DNA of 64,000 nt, taken from NCBI RefSeq assembly GCF_002443255.2, contig NW_019211458.1, forward strand, positions 32,263,319 to 32,327,318, in the 5' to 3' direction. This stretch comes from Varroa destructor (taxonomy: Eukaryota; Arthropoda; Arachnida; Mesostigmata; Varroidae). Of this stretch, positions 41,384-54,792 are shown piece after piece (positions within the stretch are counted from its first letter, which is position 1; the number at the start of each line of letters is the position of its first letter). The notes under the pieces are model-generated. The model ran no database searches. It was not told where the DNA came from and saw only the letters and a list, made by a program, of their open reading frames with translations. Position numbers and translations under genes: made by a program.

Positions 41384-42029
41384 ATGACAATTAACTCCAA
41401 TCGAATTTGTGGCGAAACAACAATAAAGTTGAACGATGGAAACATTCTATATCCCATCGATTGTATTGGTTTTTTTTCCATGATGCCAGGTGTCGCCTTA
41501 AATTCAGAATTACTGATTACCGGCGACAATCAGTGTTCGGTTCCATTTGAACTAACGGAAACGATATCCGAACCATTCTGGCGGGTCGATTAAACGAACC
41601 TGACGGAACTACAAAAATTCAATTGTAGGTAATACGTACTGAGCCAAATTTATATTATTATAGCGATAAGGCAAGCAACAAACAGTGTTCCGCCACGTGT
41701 AGGTGGAGTTATCAGCTCAACCAATCAGTAGATATTCGCATTAAGGGGGTAACGTTCAATTTGTTTTTTACCAGTCAGTAGCAAACGCTCAATCTATCTC
41801 AATATGAGTGTTGCCCTAGCGATAAACAGGCGTGTACCCTGCCTTAACGTTCTGTTCTTATATTGTTTACTACGGCTTTATAACGGCATGAATGACTTTA
41901 AGATTTCACTAACAAACAACTGTCCTCATTCATTCATTCACACAGTTGTTACGCTAATTTGCCACTGTTTAATCTCATGAATGTACCACAATGAGTATCA
42001 ATCCACCTCTACATATATATAAAAAAATC

Positions 42030-42035
42030 AATAAA
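42030..42035 (+). terminator. Possible polyadenylation signal of the M13 gene
   Basis: The first AATAAA after the TAA at 41381-41383, about 650 bp downstream. It implies a 3' UTR of roughly 0.65 kb if used. Confidence 0.4.
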
Positions 42036-42146
42036 TACATTATTCTAGTTAGTACACAACTTTTTCTCCCGCTTGAATTCAGTTAGTAACGCCCATATTA
42101 CTCGCACACTACGCGTACAGTCTCAAGTGCTAGATGTACGTCTATA

Positions 42147-42161
42147 GTATATATATATATA

Positions 42162-42203
<42 letters not shown>
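42147..42203. repeat. (AT)n microsatellite
   Basis: AT run interrupted once by AGT, 3' of the M13 gene. Confidence 0.97.
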
Positions 42204-42205
<2 letters not shown>

Positions 42206-43355
42206 AGTAACAGAAACAACAGGACGAACTCGGAGCAAAACAAAGACCATAATCAAACAACAGCTCGCATCATCAGATATATTTACGTAGAAGAAGGAAA
42301 TATATATATATATGAGAGTCTATATAAAAAAAAAAAAAAAGGCGGCCAAGTGTGTATATACGTGGGGCGGCGCTTCCGTAGACACACTCATTAATATGAT
42401 ATTTGCATTACCATCAATTGTCGTTGTGGCCGCTCAACTCTCTCCGTTTGTTTCTTAACCGAACTCTGTGATCTATCATCAGGGTAAACCTAACATTTTC
42501 GGTTACCTTCTAACCGCTGGACAAACCAAGGTGGGGTAATGAAAAAAGAGCCTATTACTTCCGCTTAAGAAATCGACTTATAGGTTCTGTCGTATGACGA
42601 TAAAACATGCTTTTATCTTTATTTTTTTAACGATCTTCTAAGCACAAAAACACCAACTGGATAGGAACAAAAGGGGTAGAGAGGGATAGCAAATGTAATA
42701 ACGGTAAGAGAAGTCATCCTCTATAGGGCACAAGACGCAAAACCTGTGTAACAGGTCCTCATTTTTGAACGTTGCAAGCCACTGTCAAAGTCCAGATTTT
42801 GTGAGTGGATTGAAGGGCTGGTGCATGCTGATGACGATGGTGATGAGAAAATGCGTTTGTCGTGGTAAAAACATGGCCAGAAATTAAACTTTTCAAGGGC
42901 AAAAAGTTCTGGCCAGTAAAATAACTCCTGATGGTTCTGTAGCTGTATATGTTGTATATACATTTATCCCGTATATATTATATCTCGTGTAACTGTTATG
43001 TGCTAAAGATCGATATATGAAAATAAATATTGATGGTAAAAAACTAATTAATTTTTATCTGACAAAAAAAATGCGTGTTTCTTTCGTAGCCTGAGATTGC
43101 TAAATGCCAACTTGAAGAAAAGGACGCGGGTCAATACGTGGGTGCCGATTCTATACAGATCAGGAAGAAATTTAATTAGCTCAGTTTCTAATTCTTATTT
43201 TATGAGGTTCACTAACATATTCACTTGCTCTGTAATGGAGTATTACATCTCGCCTTAAATTTTATATATTATTTAATATGACTAAATTATGCGGTCATCT
43301 TTAAACGAAGCTAAACAACCGTATGCTGCCTGCTACAATTGTTTAGCTGTAAAGG

Positions 43356-43373
43356 AGACGTCACGTGACGTCT
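43356..43373. promoter_or_regulatory. 18-bp palindromic E-box/CRE-like element
   Basis: AGACGTCACGTGACGTCT is perfectly self-complementary. It has a CACGTG core (bHLH/USF/Myc type) overlapped on both sides by GTCA/TGAC CRE-type half sites. It lies in the intergenic region, 5.8 kb upstream of MIC13. Confidence 0.4.
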
Positions 43374-46300
43374 GGCTCACCGAGTTGCCTTCCGGCTATA
43401 CAGATATACCAAAGGGAAGCTTTAAGAATGGTCCACGAATAATAGAATTCATTTAAACACAGCTGAGCAGGCGCATAGGATGCTTTCTTACATAGCTTAA
43501 GCTCAATACGTTGATATAAGGCAGTTTTAATCATTTCTCTGTAATTCTATCGTATCCTTCTCCCTTTTCACGTTGATGTATGCTTGATAATTGCTCCCTC
43601 AACCAACGCTGCATTGCTTACAAAATAGCCAATTTTCTCGTTTAAGGTCTGACAACTGCATTTAATGTTAATTTAATTAATTAAGTTTAAACGTTCCTGA
43701 AACTAGATACAGAGCGCACAGCGAACTATATAGCTTTTTTCTATAGTTATCTTCCTTCACTTGAGTTTGACTAGAGTTATATTTTGACATATTACAATGG
43801 GTGTCAACCGGAGCTTAAATCTGTTTCACACTTCCTTTACCTCTTAAATGTCCCTTCGAAGATATGGAAACCATAACTGAAAACGAATAGTGTGTGGCTT
43901 ATGTACTACTACTGAAATACGAGTTTTTCGGCCGGGCTTGAGACTGAAGAGCGATGGTAAACTGAATTGCTGATTTTGAAAAGCCAAACTTGTTTCTTGC
44001 CTAGAAGTTCCCTGGATAATTAAAGAGAAAGCTTACACTCAGCTAGGCAGTTTTGATAGAATATCATGGCATATTTCCAGTAAAAAACGGCAATTGTTTG
44101 CGCTTCAAAATATCTAGCCATTTGGTTCCATCAAAGGTTTGCTAAACAAATACTTGCTAAAACGATGTCAAGGACTTCCAAGAACGAAGTATTTATAAAG
44201 CTGGTATGCTATCTAGTAAATTGCTGTTTAGAGAAAAAAACCTTTTTCAAGGCCTGTAATTATAGAGCCTGTAATAATTGTTCTTTTAATAAAGACTTGG
44301 ATTGAACACTCAACTGAAATCTAATAATACTTCAGCATAACCTCAAACTCCAGCTAGGGTTGTTCCAGAAAGTAGGAGTTGCAAATATGTTGATGGTAAG
44401 TAGTTTGGGAAGCTCAAGCCCTTACAACTATCGACGGTTCTCTTTTGATCAAAAAACATTTTCTTCGCATAGCTGACTATATGAGTACAGCGTCGTCTCA
44501 ATTTTTCTTTAAACTGTAATATAACTATGCAGGCATTTATCGATTTAAACGGAAAACTTTACGACTTCGTAGAACGACCAATATCTGCCTCAAACAGGTG
44601 CTTGTTTACAAGAGGCGTCACCCGGTTCGCTGAATATCTACTTTGTCACCATCTATAGCCTACTACATCAGAACAGACGACCAAATTATGCAGTTGCCCA
44701 AGCAACTTTGATAGCGCGGATATAATATTAATGAATTATTTTCCGCCTCAGAAGCGTTTCTGGCGGCTCACAATATGAAAGTCAAAACCTTAAAAAGAAG
44801 ACGAGTCTTCATTATTCCTCATCTGCGAATTCGCAGGAGAAGATGGTATAAAATTTTGAAGTTCTGCCGAAACAAGTCGTGCATAAACAATGGTAATACC
44901 AAGGGGCCGTATGGAAACAATGAAATATATTACATCAAAAAAGCTCACCAAATATGGGAGAAAAATCAGTGTGGATGTGTAATTTGCCCACCACACTAGC
45001 ATCGTTTGAAGATGCTTGCTTTCTTTTCAGCGTCAGCTTAAAAAAAGCCAGTATTTTTTGAATGTTCAATTAACTAGTGATCAAATCTAATATCAGAATT
45101 TTAAGGAAAAAGTTAATCTGCTGCTATGTACTTTTAATTTGAGCTCTGAACTGAGAACCCAAGGCCATTAGGACCACTCGCCATCTGGCAGTATTCTACA
45201 GCTTCGTTCTTCATCACAGACATTGTTGCTCAAATAAGTTTAAAGTGTAACACACATATTTGCCTAACTCAGCCCTTGAAACACAAAAGTCCATTCGCCT
45301 TCTGAATTCAGATCGATGGCTATTCTTAATAATTTTTATTTTCTTTTTAATTGTTTTTCTTCAACATATAGGAACATCAAAGCTTTCTTTTTGAATTGAA
45401 TTTAACAGTTTTTTCTTCTGACTAAGTATGCGTAGTGATCTGTCACTATTGAATGTTGATACGCTTGAACTACTCCAAATGACACACTACAATATTGAGT
45501 GAAGCTGTTATTGAAGGCGTAGCTTTTGGAAAGAAGCCTTTATTATGTCCAATGGTTTAGTCCAATTTAGCTTAAAGAAAGCAAAAAGATCCGTATATTG
45601 AAATAAATAATTTTCTTTAACCCTGTTTATCGTTAGCGAATGAATAATATGCTTTACATAAGAAATTATTACCACTTAGGTTTTCTTCGGAAGAACGCTA
45701 CTTAGCAAACCAATGAACTAATTGTTTAGCCCACATTATTTCATCATTGGAAACGACATTAGAAGCAATAATTCTGATTCTACCATTGGCTATATTCTGT
45801 GTACGTAGTGCGTTAGAAGACCAATACGATCGATAAATCGTTCGATCCTAATGCGATATCTTTTTTAAAAAACAAATTGACTTTTGTTATGCTGTTGCTT
45901 CGTCAAACCACTATGCAGAGCGTGTAGAGTGTCGTCAGAAAAGTCTATAGATGAATTTTCATCCGGCGCAAGTGCTGTTGCTTCAATGCCTGGCTTCTTT
46001 GAGCATCAAACGAAGTGTGTCAGCACCCATTTTCGAGCTCTTCGTTTGTGAAATTCTTTTACGAGCTATGCAGATGCATCAAAAAACCTTAACAAGGTTT
46101 TCCATACCTTTACTTAGGTTTTCAAACAATGTTTTATAAGAAGGTTGGCTTTCTTTGTTTACGGATAACCTGGCGTACCCGGATGTATTTTTCTAAGTAG
46201 CCCTACGTGAAACTCAAGTGTGGAGCTACCATTAAGCTTAAGCGGAACTTGTTCCTCGGTGTTGTTGAGAGTCCTACATTCTTAAGAGAAACTACCTACT

Positions 46301-47287
46301 AGTTGCGATTCTCCAGGAGACCCCTCAAGACTCGAAAGTATTTTGAACCCAGACAGCCTTGGATGCCCTAAATTTCAAGGGGTAAACACGTCATCACTTC
46401 GTAGAGATCATTAGAGATATCTAAAATAAACTTAAATCTTGAATTGACACCCGCATTATGATTCAGTAAGGTCCAACAAGCGCGTTCACTCCACATAATT
46501 GTCGCCATTAGGCCATTTTTGACTGAGGAAATACAAATGTGGCTTTCGTCACTTAGTGACGAAATAGTAAAATCGGCCTGCCAGAGCTACATCCAGCAAT
46601 TAGTACCACACTAACAAATATAGCGGAGGCCCAGTTTTAGTGATACAAAAAAGGTTATGTTGATCATTATCAGCAGGTGAATTCCTTGTAAAAATCTGCC
46701 AGTGTTTTTATTTTCGCTCTGAATTATAATTTGCTTATAGTCTACTATGATAAATTTGATTGCCATGCCCGCCAATACGATGCTGATGCATGTTTTTTCG
46801 CAACTGCCAGTTTGTTGTCCTCCTCTTTCAACTACCGGTTTGTTACGGTTTAATGGATGACCTGTAAACCTATCTTCTGCCACTGATGAACATCTCAGAA
46901 TTGTGCCTAAAACGGGATCAACATCTTTCAGATTGCATTACCTAGAATTAAAGTTGATACGATAGTTCTAACCAGAAAAGTGTGGAGCAACTAGTAGGAA
47001 TAGCTAAAGCTGACTCCCTTTTGTTAGTATTTGACACGGAGATAGTGCTATGCTGTTTCCTAATCGAGCAATATTTTTTCGTTACTTAACTCATGGACTG
47101 CTCGGAGCCCAGCTGATAAGTAGTTAGCCTAGTCCAGCTCATTGAATACATTCAACTGGTTGTACTATAAGCAGGAGATCAACTAAGTGCTACATTTGAG
47201 GGAGATGCGTATAATGACTTGCTCGTATTGTTTACAGCACCTTACGTACATGTGAGTGATGTATATATATATATATATATATTTTCA

Positions 47288-47340
47288 AAGTCAAATTTTA
47301 CATATATAATAAATAATATAATATATGTAAAATTTGACTT
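47288..47340. repeat. Inverted repeat, 20-bp arms, 13-bp loop
   Basis: AAGTCAAATTTTACATATAT and its exact complement. It lies next to an (AT)n tract at about 47262. Confidence 0.95.
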
Positions 47341-49123
47341 AGCACAATACGATTCTAGTGAAGGCGATGTTTACTTAAAATTACACTAATATGACGACGC
47401 CTGCCAACCGAGTAATCTCGAGTAAACCAGAATGATCAAGACATTTCTCTTACTGCAAGATTATTAAAAAAGATTTTTAGAATTGAGCTTTTTTTAAACA
47501 CCAAACTTCGGTCAAGAAAGGATGATTGTTTATGAGTGTTTAATTGGCTTTTGATTGGAGACGATTGGCTTTAATACGAAAGCGGACATTAGATAATAAT
47601 CCCAATCATTTAACAGTTTTCATATCTGGTTTTCATGACAGCACCGCAAGTTGAAGCAGAAAATGTTTACTGAAGTAAGGAAATTATTGAACTTGTATAA
47701 AAAAATTGTTATCTCGAGAGGAATTAGAAAAAACGTTGAAACTGGTACTGATAGAAGTTTTAGTTTTAGCAAAAATATCAGTTACTTCAGTAAAACTAAA
47801 GTTTCGATGTAACTTATGTTTCTAATTAATCTTAAGATAATTTCTTATACAAGTTCAGTAATTTTCTTATAGACAACAATGTGGTCACACTTAACAACTG
47901 CATATCGCATGTGTAGCAAATTCATATTAAAAATTCAAGATCTCCGAGCAAATTACTCAATTCTGGCTGTGGATGAAGTTTAGAGCCTTCAAATCGACCG
48001 AATACAGATCATGTTTATATATTTTGTATATGTATGTAAAAATTGATTTTGTGGTCTGGAGTACTTCGCAGTTTTCGATTATGGAGTCTCTGTGGATCTG
48101 CTTTATCTTTTTCGAGCTATTTGTTCGAAGCGCTAGAGCGGTTTTTGTTATGACTCAGCTGTGTTGATTTTCGCGCGGGCCTTGCTTTCATTAAAGGCCA
48201 CCCCGTGCTTAGTAAACAATCGAACCCGTGAATCCTCAGATCCCGTTCCAGGTATCTTTGAGGTGTCGCCTAGAATTTCAGGTCTCATAAAGGTAGGTCA
48301 ATTCTTGAAAAAAGGTTTATTCTTTATATGTGTGCTCGTACTTCTATTATTTTGTATAGGAATGCAATAACCGTAATCCTTACCTTAGCTACATGTGGTA
48401 CCGACACAAGGTTAGTGAGATTCTTTGATATACTGTTTACCCGGCTTTGTTTGACAGAATAGCGTAGATTCGTTCGCGATACACCCAAATCGTAGTCAGC
48501 TACATTATATACAATAAGTAGTATACGAATGGTATAGAAGCCTTAACAGCCGTACAGAGGCTTAAAAATAAGTGTTTTAAAAAGACTGCAAATTATGTAT
48601 GCTATTAATGTTTATGCATTTCGGACTACAACTTAGCCAAGGTCTTTATGACCTTGTATTTAATTTACCGATATACATTCATATTCAATTATTCTCGTTG
48701 GTGAAGATTATATTTATTATTATTATTATTTTCACACAATTACATTTTAAAAGCATGTGAGTTATAAACTGTGCCTAGCAGCTTCTTCAAATTGACTTAA
48801 AAGAAGATCTGTTACACGCATTCAGGAATCATTCCTTTTCTTTTTATTTCCTAATTAAAGTTAGCCCGGAAATGTCTAATCAGGTTATTTAATTATCATA
48901 TGATAGTCGAAAATAATTTCGTCATCCTTTGCGCAACAGCTATACTTGTGCGCGTTACTTTCGTTATTTAATTAAACATCTTTGTATAAACATGTTTTAG
49001 TAGACAGTCTATATACCTAGCATTTACGTTTGTGACACTTCCAGTGAATAAAGCAAAGGTTTGTATTTTATTATTGGATTCTACTAAATGGATATGTCCG
49101 TTCTAAATTGTTTTCTGATTAAG

Positions 49124-50410
49124 ATGGGTTGGATTCGGACAACAATGAGATTAGCCGTAGTCGGTGGTGCCGGCTACGCTGCCTGTAAGGCCGATGTTTG
49201 GGGCGACAATAAGACCACCGTAAACTACATCAGCAAGCAGTGCGACTCCTGCGATAAGTCAGTTTTTACCTTACGATAATATCTTTGCCTAGAGAGATTC
49301 GAATTGTATTATGAAGGTTGAGCATCATTCCCAGACTACTGCAGAGTTCTTTGCCAACGGCTGTACCTGCTCCGCCAAATTTTTTAAAAATTTTTTCCCA
49401 AAAAAACTCCGTCAAAAAAAATCCGCAAAAAAATATTCTACCTTCCGTACGCATTATCTTCTACCAGCTTGACCCTACAAAAATTAGTGCCATGGGACTA
49501 ATAGAAGTAGTTATTGCTTACAGGAAATTAAATAGGATCAAAATAGCTTAGCTGGTATTGCTTATCTATTATAAGTTTTTCTATGCGCGTTTCTTTGGAT
49601 GGTTGTTTACATAAAGCATTAATATGAAATGAACTTATGAATAGCGTAAACAACTTGACTATACTATTGGATATGCTGATTGGCCATACACTTGCTCGGC
49701 TCAATTACCAGCAGAGAACGTATGCATATAACTTGATAGTAGAAATGCGAAATGTAAAACAATACATATAATGGCTCCCAAGTTAACTTTTATTTTTGTC
49801 ACCTCCGAAATATCTCCGTAATAAGTGAGCAAGATACAAAAACCGTGTACTTTTCATACACTTTTAATAACAGTATAAAGATAATACTGCTTATATTATC
49901 AGATGCTTAGAAAAAGTAATATAATGAATTGTTTATGAACTTTGGTGGAAAGACCGTTTTTCCAAATAGTTTTAGTCATTGTCAATTGTTAGTGGGTAGG
50001 AACGATTCTCATCATTCTATATATAATACAATGTAATTGTGTTATCACCTTTTTGGTCGGCTGGTGTAGGCTGAAGTACTACAAAGCGTTGGTCCCGTCA
50101 TGCGAAGAGATGAGAATTAAATGGGCCGACTCCTGGAATGGTGGAGTGAAAACCGTGTTTACGTTTATTGATCAACTTCCCCAGAATACTGTAGATGGCG
50201 TTACCTGGACCGTAAATAAGGTATACTTGTATCCTATTAAAATTGTCATCGCTAGCATCGTTTGCGATCTTCGAGAAGGTGGTTAAGGTCACTAACTACA
50301 ATTGTTAATTTCAGATTCAAGAGCTAGCTGCTATCGATCCCGCTCACGAGGAAAAACCTAAGTCAGCCCCTCCCCGTCCCAGCAACGCTAGTAAGAGCCC
50401 CAGCAAGTAA
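49124..50410 (+). CDS. MIC13: MICOS complex subunit MIC13 (QIL1), 3 exons
   Basis: A small inner-mitochondrial-membrane subunit of the MICOS complex, which helps form and hold crista junctions. Exons are 49124-49257, 50070-50220 and 50315-50410 (TAA), with joined phases 2 and 0, giving 126 residues against about 118 in human. The N-terminal hydrophobic segment (MRLAVVGGAGYAACK) is followed by a VWGD motif seen in invertebrate members. The family-diagnostic KWADSWNGGVKTVF corresponds to RDSWNAGI in the vertebrate protein. The C-terminus is Pro/Ser/Lys-rich. I start at the ATG at 49124, because an acceptor-like TTTTCTGATTAAG directly precedes it; an in-frame ATG at 49088 would add 12 residues. 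It converges on ANKMY2. Confidence 0.88.
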
Positions 50411-50449
50411 TTGAAAAGTTTGAATATGAATTTTCGTTACTAAATGTAA

Positions 50450-50455
50450 AATAAA
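50450..50455 (+). terminator. Polyadenylation signal of MIC13
   Basis: AATAAA 40 bp after the MIC13 stop codon, consistent with a very short 3' UTR. Confidence 0.7.
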
Positions 50456-50581
50456 TATTTGATGTTTGCAGTAATATTACGATCGTTTTTTACTTAATGC
50501 GTGCAAAAATATCTTTACTATACAGTTGATCATTAATTGAGAAGAAGACAAATACACGTCACCGTACAGCACACGTTTAGC

Positions 50582-50592
50582 TTTATTTTATT
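50582..50592 (-). terminator. Polyadenylation signals of ANKMY2
   Basis: Two overlapping AATAAA motifs on the minus strand about 270 bp past the ANKMY2 stop. They face the MIC13 signal at a distance of about 130 bp. Confidence 0.55.
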
Positions 50593-50860
50593 ACCCCTGT
50601 AGACCAAGGTCAGCAGCCTTAGCACAATATGTAACACGTTTCCTTCTTCGTAGGCTATGTCGCAGTACCTACCGCGAACTGTCGTAATAATTACCTTATG
50701 TCATTAATGTATTAGAGATACATTCACTCAATTTGACAATGAAATCACGACATGTAAAAATAGAGTGTAATAACTCTAATTTGAATATGTAATAATGTAA
50801 TAACTCTGTTATATGATCGGCGTCTTCGCAAGCGTAATAATGAGAATGATAGCGAAATAA

Positions 50861-51607
50861 TTAATTCTTTAAGCAGGGAGCTTGCGCGTCCTCGTGAGCA
50901 AGGCTCATCGATTCGCAGAGTTTTTTGTGTGATGACCAGTCGATCTTTTGACACCGTCTGTCGCAGTACACCGTGGCCTAAAAATAAATTTTCAAAAATT
51001 GAATAATTGCTTTCGAAAATTGGTCAACTCCAAACGCTGGCTTCACATATTACAGTGGGCAGGTTGCATACAAGTAATGGTAAGCGGAGAACCTATTGAC
51101 CTCCATACACAAACGTTGAAAGTTTAACTCACGTCTGACTGGGACAACTCATATCAGAAAGTTAGTTAATGGACGTCACGTCATGCCACAAAGTCAACGG
51201 ACCTAAGTGCCAGTTAGGCTCGTCTTGCCAAATGACAAAACCCTGAGCATAATGAAAGAGTCCGTGGGACGCAGCGTAGCTTGTACGAATACTGGCAGTG
51301 GTAGAAGTCGAGTGCTGGCGGGGCAGGCCCGTCGACTGTGCTTTCATTCCACAGCCAACGAAATGGAGGGCATCTAAGGGGGCAGGATTATGGTATTCTT
51401 TATAGCTACTTTAACGATTTGATATATTGTGGCTACGTATGCATCATAGAGGATTTGTTTCTGTTTTTCTGGCATACATTGTTATGTTACGTGTTAAAGT
51501 CAATTAGAAAAAAAAGAGGCTAGATCGACTACTTGGGCTCTACCAATTCTAGGATATTTTACAACTATTCGCGAATACGAACTTCATCGGCGTTTAGTAA
51601 ACACGAA

Positions 51608-51639
<32 letters not shown>

Positions 51640-54600
51640 TGTATATCGTATCGACTTTCGTGCATAAGACATTTTTCAAGAACGGTTTAATTAACAAGTT
51701 CTTGACTTGGTAAAACAAATAATAGTTGATAACAAAAAGCTTGAAAATTCACCTTGCATGCCGCACAGCGGTTTTGAGCGTTCAGTTCCCAACACGTTTG
51801 GCATCCACCATCAGGCCTCATACCTAAATAAAACAGACGAAAAAATACAAAGTTATATCTGCTAAACCAATAGTAAAATACAAACAGAATTGTAGAAGAC
51901 AACTCACCAATGAATTACTCGTTTTGTCACTTCAAGGAAAGTCTGGCTGTACTTTATAGTCGTACTGAATAATCACATTTCGAAAATCATTGTCGTGCAT
52001 ATATGTGTAAAAAGGGGCATATGTTTAGGAGGAAGCTTTAACTAGATACTAACCGAGAAAGACGGTAATAGCACCATCATCGTCTATAGGCGGTGCTTGA
52101 GGTGTGTGAGCTAAGGTTGTGACCATTTGACGAAATTCACCGCTTTCATGGAAGGCATAACTTCGTACGCACTGCCGGATAAAGTTGTCCAAGTTCAACT
52201 AGATAGTTTTCAAGAAAAACACATCGACGGAAAAAACAGCTTGTTAGATCAGCGACGTGGTATTAGTAACAGAATTTCACAGAAAACGCCTACCCTGAAA
52301 AACAGTACTGGTACAGAATAACAAGAATTACGATTTGTGCCAGAATTCTAGACATAAAAGAAAACTCATAATCTACCTTGAAGCCGTCCTGTTGTCGACC
52401 CTTCAACCAGCTTTTTAGGGATTCTTCTACACCGTTCTTCAATACGTGCTCGATGATGCACTTCACAAAATGAATTTTTCCTGACAGCCATTCATTTCCA
52501 TCTCTTTTAAAATAACGCTCACTCATTGTTTGCAAGACGGAACAAACCTGTAGCACACAGAATAAACAATTTAGATAAAACTACTCCTGAATTCTGTTAA
52601 TGTATATATACGTCCTTGTTTAGAAAACCTCTTTGGCCGATAACGAGTTTTTCATAAATGGCAGTTTTGTGTTTTTAGTGTGGACAAGCTTTGTAAATAT
52701 TATTGGATTAAAAATATGAGAACCGCGTTTATATAAGTAGGGCCATTTTTGTTAATAACAAAACATTATCATGTGTACTTTGAATTTGCTTCTCTACTTT
52801 TTTGTCTACGAGTTCCGGATGCTCCTCCAGGGTGTAGGCAACTCGAACGGGATGAACGTTCGCTTGCATGATCAGCATTCTAAGCGGTTCCGCCCACTCA
52901 GAAGGTAACCGAGGTTCACTTTCCAGTTCTGAAAACAACCATGAATCATCAATACCATTCATGAATTTATACATTCTCCGCGAAAGATCATTACAGGAGA
53001 ATAGTGCTGCGGAAGTTCCTGCAAAGATTTGCTGTCAGCACAGATATCTTTTATGGTTTATAAACAAAAGGCTTTTACACAGAATTCACGTTACGTCTAT
53101 ATATACAGCGAAATGATATTGGTATAGAATAACTCCTAGGAGACTCAGACAGATTATCCTGATGCGTATTACTAACCTTGCTTTTTGGTGTAATAGACGA
53201 TATCAGACATAGGTACATAGCCTTTGATTGTAGCCACAATATGCTTCATACCCAGAAAGGCTGCCATTTCTGATGCCGTCCGATTAACCTTTAACAAATA
53301 ATATGATACATGAGGCTTTTAATAAAAAAAAGTTAATTTAGATACATTGTTATACACTCTGTAAGCAACATTTTTTGCTGTTAAGGTTGTTTAGAGTCGT
53401 TCCCTTGGTAAATTAGTGGGTAACGTATTTGCCTTGTAATCTTGAAAACGCGTGTGGTCTAAGTTCAAACCCAAGCGTAGACACACTTTGTGCCGGGAGT
53501 CAGCCGTCTGATAAAACACCTAAGAGCGATACCGGATGTAAAACTCGAAACAAAGATTACTTTAGAGTCAAACACACTCGACCGTACCTTATTTACTGTA
53601 TGGGTTTTCGCTCCAGCATCAAGGAGCTGTTGGACCACCTTCACATTGCCCGAGAGCGCTCCGAACATTAGGGTCGAATAGCCTAGAACAAAGAAGCATG
53701 TTTCTAAGCAACAGTAATTAAGGATAAAGGTAAAATTGAATTTTCCCAAATTTTTCTAAAAATATGTTTAAGGTAACGCTTGAGTTTACGAAAATAGAAA
53801 ACGAAGTCAAAGTTCAATCACAAACCTTCCGCTACGCGCGCGAATCAAGCCTGCCTTTAACGTATATATTGTTATAAGATAACAGCTTGTTTCACATTGT
53901 AAACGCATTACGTGATTATTGTACATTCGTAACGTATGGCTCTCTTATATTATAAACGCTGCGATACCTTCATTATGTTCGTAAGTATTGACGCATGCGC
54001 CATGGTCAATCAACATCTTGACCAGGTCAGCATTTCCCTTAAAAGCCGCATGCTGTAAAGGTGTCATGCCTTGGTCATCCAGTTCATCTAAGCCACTGTC
54101 CTCTTTACCTGGAAACGGACAGAAATTTATGGGAAGAACTTAACGGAAACGAATCATTTGGTCCATTTTAATTGGGTTAGAGAATTTTTTGCGATTTTGT
54201 GCAGTTGACTAACCGCAGGCATAGTGACACCTTTTGATGTAAATAAGATGTCTCTACCATTACTATATACTTATTAACAACTACAAAATTTATACGGTAA
54301 AACTGAAAATAAATATGTGAAATTAAAGCACTGATAACAACAGAAAAACAGCGATCTCCTAGAAATTGCAAGAGTTAAGCAATGCCGTAACATGCCATAT
54401 GCGTTTAGTCCCTTCTAAAAGAACCATTTGAAAGGCGTGTGTATCAGAAACCTCAGAGTAACTGCCTGAGCCGGTTAAATAATCATAGTATCCTAAAAAA
54501 AGACAAAGGCTTTGCTTTATATAGGTCGTCTTTGACCAGTTAAAGTATCTCATTTAGCCAGCTTAACAACTGATTAAATGACAACAGTTGCCCACTTAGA

Positions 54601-54792
54601 ATCTAATAATTGTATCTGTTAATGCCGTTCAATTTGAATGTTATTCAAGTAAATCATAGTAGAGCAATGAATATGTTTCATAGCAAAAAAAATTAAGTGC
54701 ACTGCATTGTGCGACCATTCACCTTTCATAAGTATTCCTCTGATTTTTCCCAAATCCACATCTTTCGATTGGCACAGTTTGATGAGTGACAT
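50861..54792 (-). CDS. ANKMY2: Ankyrin repeat and MYND domain protein 2, 9 exons
   Basis: A cytosolic/ciliary adaptor; in vertebrates it works in adenylyl-cyclase trafficking and Hedgehog signalling. Exons in transcript order: 54797-54723 (ATG 54792), 54108-53968, 53682-53588, 53288-53177, 52928-52765, 52547-52377, 52198-52054, 51823-51753, 50977-50861 (TAA). About 361 residues. Ankyrin repeats include DDQGMTPLQHAAFKGN and GYSTLMFGALSGNVKVVQ. The middle domain matches the family (HPVRVAYTLEEHPELVDKK; SWLKGRQQDGFK). The C-terminal MYND finger is split over the last two exons with ligands intact: CQTC, CAAC, YCDRRC, HKKLC. The protein stops 11 residues after the finger, lacking the acidic tail of the 441-residue human protein. 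The donor after exon 5 is uncertain: only a weak GTTTTG keeps the frame. An upstream coding exon is possible, since the frame is open from the acceptor to the ATG. Confidence 0.9.
53395..53555 (+). repeat. tRNA-derived SINE-like copy 1
   Basis: The 5' part reads like a tRNA gene: box A-like TTAGTGGGTAACG, an anticodon-arm-like TTTGCCTTGTAATCTTG (loop reads TGT) and box B-like AAGTTCAAACCC. A non-tRNA body follows with the shared elements GGGAGTCAGCCGTCTGA and GCGATACCGGATGTAAAA. It sits in an ANKMY2 intron, antisense to the gene. Confidence 0.55.
54359..54492 (-). other. Possible cryptic or poison exon in ANKMY2 intron 1
   Basis: A very good acceptor (polypyrimidine run then TTTTTTAG) opens a frame of 44 codons in the exact phase left by ANKMY2 exon 1, beginning GYYDYLTGSGSYSEV and ending in TAG. 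No donor inside it restores the phase of exon 2. If included, it would truncate the protein. It is predicted from sequence only and may be chance. Confidence 0.2.

Larger units (their letters stand above)
41384..49123. other. Intergenic region between the M13 gene and MIC13
   Basis: 3' UTR of the M13 gene at the left, then AT-rich DNA with microsatellites, the palindromic element at 43356 and the hairpin at 47288. The short ORFs here show no recognisable protein features. Confidence 0.6.

Noticed and set aside
41384..41593. ORF beginning immediately after the M13 stop codon
   Set aside because: Different frame from the gene, no domain features; 3' UTR.
53395..53475. Functional tRNA gene (TGT anticodon)
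   Set aside because: Acceptor and D-arm pairing are poor and the same non-tRNA tail recurs in other copies, so a SINE-like element is the better reading.
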